A stretch of 64,000 bases of DNA. It comes from Plasmodium coatneyi. Its lineage: Eukaryota; Apicomplexa; Aconoidasida; Haemosporida; Plasmodiidae. The notes below the pieces were generated by a model. It was not told the DNA's origin. It saw only the letters and a list, made by a program, of their open reading frames with translations, and made no database searches. Positions within the stretch are counted from its first letter, which is position 1, and each line of letters begins with the position of its first letter. A program made the translations under genes and the position numbers. The DNA lies in assembly GCF_001680005.1 (NCBI RefSeq), contig NC_033559.1, positions 1,612,001-1,676,000 of the forward strand, given 5' to 3'. Positions 11,401 through 22,100 of the stretch are shown one piece after another.

Positions 11401-13231
11401 TAAGCAAGATGAAGGGATCAACCAAAGTAGGGGGAAGAAGAAAAAAAAAATGGGCTCTAAAAACGGGGGGGAGACAAGCCTGGAAAGACTCCAAAAAAAT
11501 TGCTTGTCATCCTATAATCTTGTAGAGGATAAAAATTGCCTCGAAGAGAGCGCAATAAAGTACGTGATAAGTGTGTACCGGCGGGAAGGGGTCCAGGAGG
11601 ATAACTGTGAAAAGGGCAACAAGCCAATCCGAATGAAGGAAAAACGCAGTAAAGACGGAAGAGCCAAGCTGCAGGACGAGGATATGCCCCATTTGAAGAC
11701 GACCCCATGCGTATTAAGTTCCTCCGTGTGTATTAACCCCAATTGTACGTACTACAATAAGTTGTATTGCATCGTAGGGTTGATCTACTGTGGAGAAAAG
11801 TCGCAAGTTTATAAATGTATGAACGTGCTTAACAAGAAGACCTATGCAATGAAGGTGATTATGAGAGAAGAGAGAGATGATCATCACATGAACGAATTTT
11901 ACCAGAAGTATTTATTTTTAAAACAGAACAGACACAGGAATGTAATTCCTATATATGATGTTTTTGACGAAGAAAACTACAACTTCATCGTCATGGAGTA
12001 TTGTGAGGGGTGCACTTTGCTGGACTATTTTATGTCCCTCGTTCCTGGATCCCTGGAGGTTCGGGAGATTAAGTGTATCATGAAGAACCTTCTACTCGGG
12101 TTGGACTTTTTGCACTCCAACAATATCATCCATAGGGATATTAAGCTGGAAAATATTATGTTTAAGAGGAAGCGGAAGAGAGACTACGAGGGTGAAGAGT
12201 TTGGCTCGTGTGCACTGAGGGGTCTCCAGCGAAGCGGTATGGAGAGGGGGGGCCAGGTTAATCGCGCTTTACGTGTTGGTGCTCTTCCAGGGGGAGCCAC
12301 CTCCGGGGAGTCCCTTCCTAGTGGTTTCCCCTCCAGTGGGGTCTACTCGAACGGCCTGTCCTCCCATGGGATATTCTCCTCCAGTGGGTGCTTCTCCAGT
12401 GTATGCTTTTCCAATGGGGTCTTCTCCAATGAAGCACTTTCCAAAGAGGTTCCCGCGTGCACCTCGTTGGAGGGACCGGGTAGACGCACATCGACAGTGT
12501 TGTCTGCCCACTCGAATTTTTGCGGCTCCTCCGAAGGTTCCTCAGGAGGTTCCTCCATAACGGTAAACTCCTTTCATTCCCATTGCTGCGATAGGGAAGA
12601 CTACCGATCCATGAAAAGGGGGCAACACAACTTGGATCGAATGAGCCACGAAGGGAACTACATGCAGGCCCTTCTCCTTATGAAGGGGTACAGGTCACCA
12701 AAAAAGGGACAGAAAAATATTTCCCTGTTGAGGTTCGAAAAGAACGAAGGAACTAGATGTTCCACATTTAGAGAGCTTACAAAAAATTATATTACAAAGA
12801 AGAGAAGAAGAAAGGAGGGAAACAACTCTTACAACGATCTGTGCTTAATCGACATGGATATGATGGAAAAAGTAAAGTCAAGCAAGTTTAGCCCCAACAG
12901 AAGGTCCGAAGTCATATGTGGAACGGCCCCCTACATGTCTCCTGAATCGCTAGATGGGATCATCTCCACAGCTAACGACGTATGGTCCTGTGGTGTCATT
13001 TTGTATGCTCTCATGGATGGTCGTTTCCCATTTCAGATAAGTAATGATATGCCTGTTTCGTTGAAGAAGAAGATTTTAATGCACACCAAGCCCAACTTCG
13101 ATCCGTTCATTTGGCAGGACCACCCCGATGTGCTCGACTTGTGTCTGAAGCTGTTGGACCCCAACCCGTTCACACGCATACAGAACGCCAGGGAGGCTCT
13201 CATTCATTACTGCTTCGCCGATATGGTGTAG
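8447..13231 (+). CDS. Very large divergent serine/threonine protein kinase
   Basis: Single exon, 1594 residues from the ATG at 8447 (MDKYEAVKNLK); the frame is open further upstream to 8273, but that stretch looks non-coding. Residues 1 to about 1090 are basic, Ser/Gly/Lys-rich and probably disordered. The kinase domain covers about 1105-1590. The glycine loop is degenerate (GLIYCGEKSQVYK, about 1111). The ATP lysine is in AMK (K1136). The catalytic loop HRDIKLEN is intact (H1229-R1230-D1231). The DFG triplet reads DMD (D1469), and the APE motif reads SPE (about 1499). An insertion of about 220 residues, rich in Ser/Gly/Phe repeats, separates the catalytic loop from the DMD motif. The retained Lys, HRD Asp and metal-binding Asp suggest an active enzyme. 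The pattern fits an apicomplexan orphan kinase, and I recall a kinase at the syntenic P. falciparum position. Substrates are unknown. Confidence 0.9.
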   Translation: MDKYEAVKNLKIISASIDEHKTCAGRYMDHRSGTNEAIKKKNMKNKYLQLLKHTTNTRNCGDAINNRNCRHLDHLSSKEEFNPPPCNDCVKNSSMRLKHVETCDEGGKLGETRTSAEFIRYCNDPVEDANPSTGLSISKRKVCAQENGPPGGNTKGKEKTNLISFYKYNNLTNKNKRPGSVDATAGGLVGLPPDDEQYTVKCSLNSLTWKRLLKKGCGSSQENSSTSSASKICHVASNEDTESCKLYREDVPRKSSNYAVKNGARGGKGSVAKAGQPHLVDVARREPAESALINCFLKERLGNGVVSSRLGRGRSQGDDSNGDPTTPSRKGKASSEETPPNYCLGQAGTNVDPTQTDRNLGKLFKCSIKTYSNGSCNSGDSEVPFSDDLVKGSCIFYPRDAGTNDRKGEEGPNCRFCMRNRDTRAGSDSISYGEHAAVLRNKQRNNTRTVKKGSEELHTEGPLRGGASGGQEDTHTGSTPARKYPLQGKSASSCEQKEHILHVEGKMLRGNMNASKKAHSDSMLPSCKKLTTSEFRSRGKNTSAGNVAECIWRSEGMVKSRRRAKSRDPKGEGEPLGQSHNDTSCFYKWSHKNGRKQGTRKNKKLGTFTFYNKFKLMRITKKKSIFCYSEFVEPCTRSDRGESKEEVPSDLRRNLSHYRDDEVVLECPLDGIPSGRINRGRTLQLQAKAKTYLSFCCRKTNQESSSVPVLGNEYFNFSTLKKYKSLDKVLTCVRANSGYVVRCRGEKMITKVVGSNGEKGFVRQMEEETKKKKKKKKEKNGAASTCGRVCSRGAETGGHFPPRRSWSKRDKSRHTNGGCNDRSCSTLFSCHRCGGTQNRAPSLAAEKKLKKSRQSTFSERISGGKNQIRSSPVGGPHWGRSGRDTRVGGVEEPHFGRTKALCEDHLANSITTGKRGKFSFCSDRKRQWLNVRKERKRKTRGKANKRNVVNRKCIDHRSGSRHKARREKSQVGKEQQGPFFSLFEDKQDEGINQSRGKKKKKMGSKNGGETSLERLQKNCLSSYNLVEDKNCLEESAIKYVISVYRREGVQEDNCEKGNKPIRMKEKRSKDGRAKLQDEDMPHLKTTPCVLSSSVCINPNCTYYNKLYCIVGLIYCGEKSQVYKCMNVLNKKTYAMKVIMREERDDHHMNEFYQKYLFLKQNRHRNVIPIYDVFDEENYNFIVMEYCEGCTLLDYFMSLVPGSLEVREIKCIMKNLLLGLDFLHSNNIIHRDIKLENIMFKRKRKRDYEGEEFGSCALRGLQRSGMERGGQVNRALRVGALPGGATSGESLPSGFPSSGVYSNGLSSHGIFSSSGCFSSVCFSNGVFSNEALSKEVPACTSLEGPGRRTSTVLSAHSNFCGSSEGSSGGSSITVNSFHSHCCDREDYRSMKRGQHNLDRMSHEGNYMQALLLMKGYRSPKKGQKNISLLRFEKNEGTRCSTFRELTKNYITKKRRRKEGNNSYNDLCLIDMDMMEKVKSSKFSPNRRSEVICGTAPYMSPESLDGIISTANDVWSCGVILYALMDGRFPFQISNDMPVSLKKKILMHTKPNFDPFIWQDHPDVLDLCLKLLDPNPFTRIQNAREALIHYCFADMV

Positions 13232-14106
13232 GGGAGAAGCGGGGAAGTGGTGGTAGCGAAGTGGATGGATGCTACAGACCAGGGAACTCTTTTTACCACA
13301 CCTGCTTTGTTTGATGTGCCCCTTTGCGTTTCCCTGCCCGTCACCAATTTGTCTACCTAATTAATCATTTTTTTTTTTTTTTTTTCTGCCTTCCGCGTGG
13401 AATGCAATCTAACGCGTATACACACACATGTTTGTGCGTTGAAGCCTCCACCACCCAACTGGTGAACCTTTTTTTTTTAAACCAAACCAAATCGTATGAG
13501 GGAATATCATCGGCGACGCTGTCGACAAGAGGTGCGTAAATGATGCATCGCACTTTAAGAGGGGCAAGACGGTAGGGTATACTTGCTCCGCAGTGTAAAT
13601 GGCAACGTAAGGGATGGTGAATCCCCAGTTAGCGGGAACCTATTAAGCATTAATTAAAATCACATCGATTTGGGAGATGCAACTGCATCACGTGTTCAGT
13701 TGTTCAGTCCTGTGGAACAGTTTACATGGACATGCTCTGGTTCGGCTAAACGAATTGATTAAAAAAAATGAAAAAGACACGTCCATTCAAAGTGGCAACG
13801 CAGTACAGGAGAGTGACTCCGACTGCGAACACACAAACGGTAGGGTAACAACTAACAAGCTAGCTAAATTGGGGAAAAGGGTAAAGTCAAAGAAGGAGAA
13901 TGATCATCCGTGGTTAGATCCTTCACGTGATATGGGTCTCCAAAATGGGTAGTTTTCTTTTGTACAGGTAATAAACGGATAAACAGTTAACTGGGCTACT
14001 ACGCTACTAGGCTACTTTGCGAGGGTTTTTCCCTTTTTTCCATCGAGGCGACACCGACACGAAATGACACCTCCCTGGAACGTCAGGTGTGCATGCCCAT
14101 TCCGCT
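13232..14106. other. Convergent intergenic region
   Basis: This spacer lies between the kinase stop and the end of the minus-strand coiled-coil gene. It contains T runs (about 13368-13386 and 13468-13478). An open frame at 13677-13952 (91 codons) is not supported by any family similarity and is listed among rejected items. A TAGCTA palindrome lies at 13861-13866. Confidence 0.5.
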
Positions 14107-16198
14107 TCATTTTAGCAAATATTTTTTAAACTTGTTCAACTCCTCCTTGATGGAATTCACCTGAAGGGGTAGGAAGGAAAAACTAAAGGGAGTGTCGGGC
14201 GTACTTAAGCGAGCAAGGTGTAGTGAGCTATTGGCCCTATTGGGGACTTCTCTGTATTTACTTCGGGGCATTTTTCTATGTTCTCGATGAGCTGTGTGTA
14301 CTGGTCTACTGTTTCTACGGGGAGGGCAATGGTGGTGGAATGTTTTTATGCATTTCATCGGTGTGGACGTGCAAATGGTTTAGGACAGATAACCAACTGG
14401 TGTGCATCACATTTGTGGTAAAAAGGCCAATTGGTGATTTAGTCAGGGGAAACTCACCCCTGAGTTGTATGTTTTCCTTCTGGACATGAATTAACGAGGC
14501 ATTCAGCGCGACTAATTTTTCTTCCTGTTAGGATTGGGAAGTTGTAAAAAAGGGAAAGAATTAATTTAACTGAGCTGTGTACATGCCTTTTAGCACAAAA
14601 GAGGGGGCATTTTCAAAAAACTTCTCTCCATCATTCCCTTTAAATATTTACCATTTGTTGATCTATCGCGTCTTTGTTCCTTTCCACGAGGTTTATATTC
14701 TGCGCTTTGAGCATTTCGTTCTGTTGGTAGAGTTGGAAGTTGGCGTCCTGCAGGGAGAGGGTGGGTGGTCATCACTCAGCTGTTGCGCGTTTATACCAGA
14801 AGGGGAACATACGTAACATGGGTTTGATGTCCTTATCTACAGAAACTCCCCTCTACATACGCAAGATTACCACTGCCTCCTGGTACTTCCTCGAAATGGA
14901 GTTCCTTTCCTGGGCCAAGTTCTTATGGTCCTCGATCAAGTTAGCGATGAAGGTTTCCTGGGTGCTGGTGAGTCTTCCTAATTTCTGCATGTGGTGAAAA
15001 TGAAAGGGGGCATTATTCACCGTTCTGTTTTTGCATCCCTCTCCTCTGATCCATTTTGCATTTTTCCTTTTCGCTCTCACCTTGTACAGGTCATCATCTT
15101 CGTAGAACAACTCCAGCGTCTGCCTCAGGGGGGATCTCCCGGAGGTCCTTCGAAAAGGGAAAAAAATACATGGGACGATAATAGATTTATGCAGAGGGGA
15201 AACTTACCACCCATCACGTATTACATACGACCATGGTGGACAAAGAATTTTTTCAATCGAAATTGCAAAGCGGAAGAATGTAAACTGGGAGTATCTTAAA
15301 AGGTCAAGGAGCAATCCTCCCAATCTGTTAATTTTTCTTCTCCATTTAATTCCCTTACATGAACGAGTGTTCCTTTGACTTCATGTGCAGCCATTCGTTT
15401 TCGTAGAATTGGGACTTTTTATTCTCTGCGCTGACGAATGCGGCCTGCAGGGTTTTGTTTGTGAAGGGGGGAGGTGGCACATTCAGTGTGTTCGCGGTTC
15501 GTACAGTTCATTTGTGATATACCCCACTGGGGTGATTCACTTATTTGGCTGCACATAGGGAGGGAAGGTCTTCCCAAATGATGCTACCCTTTGGCGGAGT
15601 AATCAACCCGCCTGTGACCCACCTCATGCTGTCTCTTTTTACCTGTGTCTCGAGTGCCTTCCTATACTCCAATTCCACGTTTTGTTTATTCTCCAAAGAC
15701 TTCAGTAGGTATTTTTTTTCATTTTCTAAGTTCCTGATTTTGCGTAGTAGGCTTTCAATGGGGTAGTCCATCCCGCGGGCGTCATCTGATGAAAAAAACA
15801 AGAGGGGGATTTTTAAAATTTTTATTATTATTTTTTTTTTTTTCCTTTTCCGATTCGGTTGACGTAACGAGGAGGAGCATGTATGCAGCGCATGGGTGGG
15901 GGGAAGCGAATGTACTGGTTTGTTGTCCATTACCGAAATTGCTGGAGTTATGTGTGACGCGATCGGCAGGGGGAAGAACTCTGCCAGGTGCAAGGACTGG
16001 CATTCTGCGTTTTTCCACTTCGTCAGGTGAGCGCAGGTGAGGGTATTCATTGAGAGGGTCATCGTCCCTCTTGGGGGCACACAGCAACTGTGGCGCGTCC
16101 TGTTTAGAACCATTTCGGTTGCGCGTAAAATTTTCGATGATCTGTTCTTCACTTAAGCGGAACTCGTTTAAAGCGCTACTTGGGCACGAGTCAATCAT
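14107..16198 (-). CDS. Nine-exon coiled-coil protein, function unknown
   Basis: Hand-built model on the minus strand: exons 16198-15934, 15785-15643, 15444-15359, 15123-15081, 14984-14871, 14747-14652, 14524-14458, 14305-14262 and 14160-14107. Each has GT-AG borders and compatible phase; the total is 912 nt, 303 residues. The first about 88 residues are polar and probably disordered. From exon 2 onward almost everything is heptad-like: ESLLRKIRNLENEKKYLLKS, then FYEDDDLYKKLGRL, LIEDHKNLAQERNSISRKYQ, YQQNEMLKAQNINLVERNKD, and the tail KEELNKFKKYLLK. A long dimeric coiled coil is therefore expected. There is no signal peptide or membrane segment. No family is recognised; a cytoskeletal, centriolar or basal-complex role is possible but not shown. 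The start codon could lie further upstream. Confidence 0.8.
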
Positions 16199-16578
16199 GT
16201 TGCGCAATTGTTTGTGGTAATTTAGGGAGAGAACAGAAAAAAAGGGAGAAGTCGTTTCACTGCAAGCATGCACGTTTGTCTTGTAAGTAATGTAGACCTT
16301 CGTTCGATGAAACTCGGAAGAGGTTTCTTAATTTTTCCCTCCAATAAATGCATAAGTGTGTGGGCATTCTCCTTTTACCGTGCATGGGCAAGGTTCACAG
16401 ATAAGCACACACATAGAGAAAGACATATAGACAAGTGCTTACGCAAAATGGAGGGGAGTGTACTTCCTCGGCAGGGCTCAGATTAATTCTGTGTGCAGAT
16501 CGAACTTGCGCGTACCCGCGGTGGAAAACATAATTGTGCGCATAGGTGAGTTCATATTTATGCACACATATTTAGATG

Positions 16579-16610
<32 letters not shown>

Positions 16611-19112
16611 CCAGCTAGCTTTAAAATGGATAAGAAATAGTTAAAAAGGGTAATTTTTTTCTTTTTTTTTCTGAACAGCCAATAATTTTTTTTTTTTTTT
16701 TTTTTTACCCTGTGTGCATGGGTGCTTTATGTGAAGTTTCCCAAATTGGAAAACAACATAGAGGAGGGGGAGGATAAGTCTGGACTTTGCGATCGTTCGT
16801 AATTTAACCGTTCGTTGGAGAATAGGAAATGGGAAGAACGTGGCTCATGTGAGAGGGGCGAACACCGCGTGAAATTCACCCCATCGGGTTTCTTCAAACC
16901 CATTTGTTCATTTCTGCGAGGAATGGAGGCCACTCCAGCGCAATTCTGGGGCGTTCTAAAAAGAGGTGAAATTTAGCAACAGAACTGCATTCTATATGTT
17001 GCATTTTTTTTTTTTTTTTTTTGCGCAAGAGAAGGCACGAAGAGTTCCTCAGGTTGGACAGGAAAACCACCCGTTTGACGCATACACGGGGATGTTACTT
17101 ATATGACTACCCCCACCGGGGAAAACGCCTGAGCGTAACACACGTTTGCTTTTCCAAAGGTTGGAACACTCCCCGGGGGGCTTCGGCCTCCTTTCTTAAC
17201 ACCATTTAACCGAACATTGAACCAATACCTTTTCCGAGCAAATTGATTAAATGAACTGAAGTTCAGCAGGGACACAGGTTTAGGAAGTACAACTTTTTAA
17301 TATGTACACCCGCTCTGCTGCTCCTTAACTTTTTTTCAAACAATTGGAAAAATGAATTCCACAATCGGTTTGGCCATTTGTGTAATTTTCTTTTACGCGC
17401 GGGGAATTGTACACTTCCCTCTACAGTGACCAACTTGGATTTGTTTCCCCTTTTTTGTTCCAACTACTGTTTTGCATTTGTTCAACCCGTTTATTTTGCA
17501 TGTTTTCTTTTTTCCAGTGCGGTGTTTTTTTTTTTTTTTTCCTCAATTGCGAGGGAAATTCCGCCCCCGGAGAGGAGCCATTTTTTTTTTTTTTTTTACA
17601 ACACGATTGGATCGGTTCGCACAACTGTAAAAAAATATATATTCATGAAAATAGGTTGGCCATGAAAGACAAATTCTCGTGCAGGTTGCAATTATGCGTA
17701 TATATGTGTACATCCATCACCCCCCTTCCGTTGCGGGAACTTTTCCAAAAGGGGGCAGTTCCAGTGTTCCGCCTTTTTAAGGTGTAAATGTGTTTGTGAC
17801 ACTTGGTCGAAAAGGCTGTGCGGTGGTAAACGTGAAAATAGGAGCAACGTTGTAATTGCGGAATTTTTTTTCCAAATGGCTACGACAGCAAAAATTACAG
17901 TATTGGATAATTTCTCTTTTTTTTTTTTTTTTTTTTTTTCTCTCCCTCAATTTTGCCGATTTGCCGGTAGTTCACCCACGCGGCAGAAGCGATTGCATAT
18001 TGTATAGTGTGCCGTACGCATGATGACTAATCATCTTTTTACCTTTACGTAGGACGTACTTATTAGGAAGTGAACAATTTACAATGGTACTACTACCTGC
18101 GCGGACGTTCTTTCCCACGCGCGCAGCATTCGTGTTCAGGAGTGCGTTAAAAAGCAAAGCGATTGCCTAGGCGCGCGCCACCATAAATATATTTATTGTA
18201 TTACATGTTACTATACGCATTTCTGCGTATAAGGATTTTTTTTTTTTTTTCTTGGAGAACCATCTTCTACATTTTTCCCTATAATAGATTCGCCAAAAGC
18301 TTTTCCCCACAAAATTTATATGCGCATGGGCATTATGCGTTTATGCACGTAATATATGTTTCTGATGCTGTGGGGCGCCACTTACGCTATTCTATCTATC
18401 TAATCTGTTCGCTTTTTTTTTTTTTTTTTTTTTTTTTTCTTGGAGATTTTCTATGCCATTCTGCCAAGTATATAATAATATATAACCTTACATGGCAGTA
18501 CCAATACAAGATCATTTATTGTATTCTCAGTGTATGTATACGTGAAAGGTTTATCTACATTTCACGGGCACGAATTAACTTTTTTGATTCCATCTATTTT
18601 TTTTTTTTCTTCTTTCCCCTGCCGAGGGGGGACATTTACATGTAAAGTAAGCATTTGTACGTTCGTTTTTTTTGAGTTCTTAGGTCGTGGATCGGCTTAC
18701 CCGTAAAAAGCGTATACGCCTTTGTTTGTGTTTTTTCAGTGCCATCCGCCAAGTGGCATCGGCGTAGTTTAGTACCCGCCAAGGAACAATCGCCTGGGCG
18801 AAGTCAACCCTTCACGCGCATCTGCTTAACGGCGCACGAACGCGCGTGCTGACAATTCTCTATTTGTTACTTCCGCGCTACTGCTGCGGCAACCTTCTGC
18901 CTAACCATGAACCCGCACTTTTTTTGTTTTACCAAACATAAAGCTGCGAATCGATGAGGTTCTGGCGCCTACAATGAAACAAACAAAATAAAAAAAAGAG
19001 GCGAAAGTCCAGAAACACAAATGAGTTACGTATCGCATTCCCGACGACACGCCGCCGCTGCTGTAAATCGCTTGCGCCCGAAAAACCTTCTCCCAAAAAA
19101 ACAGTCTTCAAA
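16199..19112. promoter_or_regulatory. Large divergent intergenic region
   Basis: About 2.9 kb of head-to-head spacer between the coiled-coil gene (-) and the PqiA-like gene (+), presumably containing both promoters. It is full of T runs (16582-16610, about 16688-16707, about 17004-17022, 17919-17939, 18238-18250, about 18413-18438). A CAGCTAGCT sequence sits at the edge of one run (16612-16620). The segment 16660-16706 nearly repeats a sequence at 59280-59320. A two-exon mini-gene beginning at the ATG at 16923 is conceivable but weak. No other coding signal is seen. Confidence 0.5.
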
Positions 19113-22100
19113 ATGGTGCCGTTTCTGAACAATATATACAGCAAGTGTAGGGAGCATATCGAACGCAAGCTGACCATTTCGAGCAAGAGGAAGATCTACA
19201 TAATTAACAACAGCTTGTTTCTGTCCTTCATCCTGTTCTACATTTCCTACTTTTTCTTCATCAATGGGATAATTAACCCGGCCGTTAAAATCGTCTTTCA
19301 CGGGAGTAAGTCCAGTCACATCCGTACCTGACGGTTAAATCCATCCTCGTGTGCAGTCACACCGATGAAGTATCCTGAATTATTTGCCCATCCGCATTTT
19401 TATTTATTTATTATTTTTTTTTTTTTTTTAGACATCATCGCGGACAGCACGCAGGTGTACGAGAATTCCATCCTCGAGTCAATATGGCTGCTCTTCACGA
19501 GCAAGAGTTACTTCAACATGGGCATGCTGCTGTTCTTCTCGATCATCATCCCCGTTTTGAAGTTTATAATGGTGAGCGATAATTTTTACTGCTTCTTCAA
19601 GTTGTATAATTTGAATCTTCAGCATGAGGAGGAAGAAAAGGAAGAGGAGGAGGACGACATTTTTTTTATCAACACAGTGAACGAAAATGAGCAATTTATT
19701 TTGAAGAAGTTCAGCATTTTGAGTTCCATTTCGAGGTTCCAATTTGTGGACGTCTTGATTTCGCTCTTCATCGTTTCGTCTTTAAATCTGTACCTATTGG
19801 AGGCGAAGATTTTAAGTGGCGCATACCACTTTTTGAACTACTGTTTGTTGTCCACCATTTCGTCTTTCTTCCTGCTCACGCTGACGTCACTTAAAATTAG
19901 TATATTCAAAAGGGGAAACATAAAAATATATGCCTTACCAACGGAGAGGCGTTTAAGTGGAAGGAATAGTCTCCAGAAGGATACACGAGACAACAGGGTG
20001 TTGGACGGTGTCAAGGGGGAAGGAGTCATATCCCATGGGCAGTTGAAGAACGGGAGGAATGACGCACCCGTTGGTGAAGTGAAAAAAACTCATTTGGCAC
20101 ATACGGAAGGGGAAAACCCTGATGAAGAAGAGGAGAATGATAGTAATAATGGGGTAGACACTCCAGAGCAACGTGATTCCCTTTTGAGGAAGGGAGCAGA
20201 ATTAATGGGTCTTACAAAGAACAGCCGAAAAGGTGGGAAAAAAAAGGTTTCCCATGAAGATCACCTACCAGGAGGGGCAGGAATAATTACCCATCGGGGG
20301 GTATATCATCCTGGAATATATCATCGTGATAATATCATTCCCGGGGTGCACCAGAGGGGGGCACATTCACGTGAAATTCACTATACTGGTGCGATGAAGA
20401 GAGGGAGTGATAGTTGGAAAGGAGAAGCAGAGCCCATGACATATGATCATGAGGATATTAATAGTAGCATAAACGAAAGGGGAATATTGAGTAAAAAGAA
20501 GGTAAATCTAGAACCAACACAATTACAACCACACGAAAGGTATGAGAAGCAACTCCTCTGTTATAACAAGCTCCAAACATTGAACAATATAAACTACCTA
20601 TACAAGGTCATGAAAAATAATGACGCGTACATTTATTTGAAGAAAAAAAAGTTTAACTCTTTATTGAAGATGAATTTTCAACATTGTAGATTGAATAAGA
20701 TCAAGATATGGTATGCCTGTTTTCTGTTCCTGTTCCTCTGTCTGTGCGTATATTTAATTACGGCGGTGGAGTGCACCATGGTGGGCATATACATCTACCT
20801 CAGTTACTTCAACTTCAACGTGGAGGGGATATTAATCGATTTTATTGACATGCTAAATATTTTAAAGTTGAAGATAAACAGAAGTTACATTTATCCCTTC
20901 TTTGTGATGTTGCCATTTATCTTCCCTGTCATTATTGGGGTGTCCTTCTTTTTGAGTGTGTTATTCATGAACCTATATTATGTGAATTTTTCTCGTGGGT
21001 ATAAGAAGATGTGTGCGATGAATGACGAGCTGGTATTCAATCCCGAAGTGGAAGACAATCAAAAGATGATGGTGTCAGAACGGTATAACTATTTATATAT
21101 AAAGAAGGAGATTGAAAAGAATGATCGTCTGTCAAACACTTCCGACGATCTGACGTCTCCAAATAACAGTACCATTTCGAGTAGCAAAAGTGAAGACATA
21201 AATACCAGTTTTATTTTCAGTAGAATGTTAAACTTTTATTTTTCCCTCTCCGTTTTTTTTACGTCCATTTGTTCCTTCTGTATGCATATATCATTGGGGG
21301 AGATTATTTCCATTTCTTTGCTGACGTTCTATCAGATAGTGAAGCACACGAATAATTTAAATATAATAGTTTTATATAAAAGTAGTACAGTAAAGTTTTG
21401 CAAGTTTTTTCTCTTCGTTGTGTATGGCCTGTTGTGTCTGTCGATCAACCTGTATGTCAGTCAGTGGGAGTTGTATGTGAAGAAGCTGAAGAAGACGAAG
21501 AAGAGGATCGCTCTTTTTCAGAATAACCGTTATAGCGAAATAGTGGATTTGAACATCCAGAAGCATGAGCACTGGCACGTGCCCATTTATTCTTACTTCT
21601 TCCAGTTTCTGCTAAAGAAGGAACACTTTTTCACCCCCTCGATGAAACACAATCAGATTACCAAAGAACATACTGACACGGTGCAAACCATGATGATGTA
21701 TCGTGTGTATGAAAATGACACCAGTTTGGGTTATCAGAACACACGTGTTGATAACGACGAGATGATTGAATTCAATTTAATTTCAGAGAGGGGTTCCCAA
21801 CTCAGTGCCGATGATGGACAAGCACATCCTGCACCGACAAGCGCACCAACCATCGCACCGACAATCGCACCTACAATCCCACCTACAACGGAAGTAACAA
21901 CAGATGTAACAAGGGAAGTTCGAACGGAAGTACCTGAAGAAGTTCCTGCAGGGGTGAGAAGCCCTGACCAAGATGAATGCTTTGTGAACAGCGGCACAAC
22001 ACGCACCCCACGAAGTGCACCCAGTGATGGTTTGGGGGGTGGTGAAAAAGGACACTCTTCAGCAGAAGCGGAAGAGCAGGAAGAAGGTGACTCCCCCGGG

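Noticed and set aside
13677..13952. 91-codon plus-strand open frame between the kinase and coiled-coil genes
   Set aside because: No family similarity, no splice context and a position in a convergent spacer; codon use is not decisive. It could be real but is not supportable from sequence alone.
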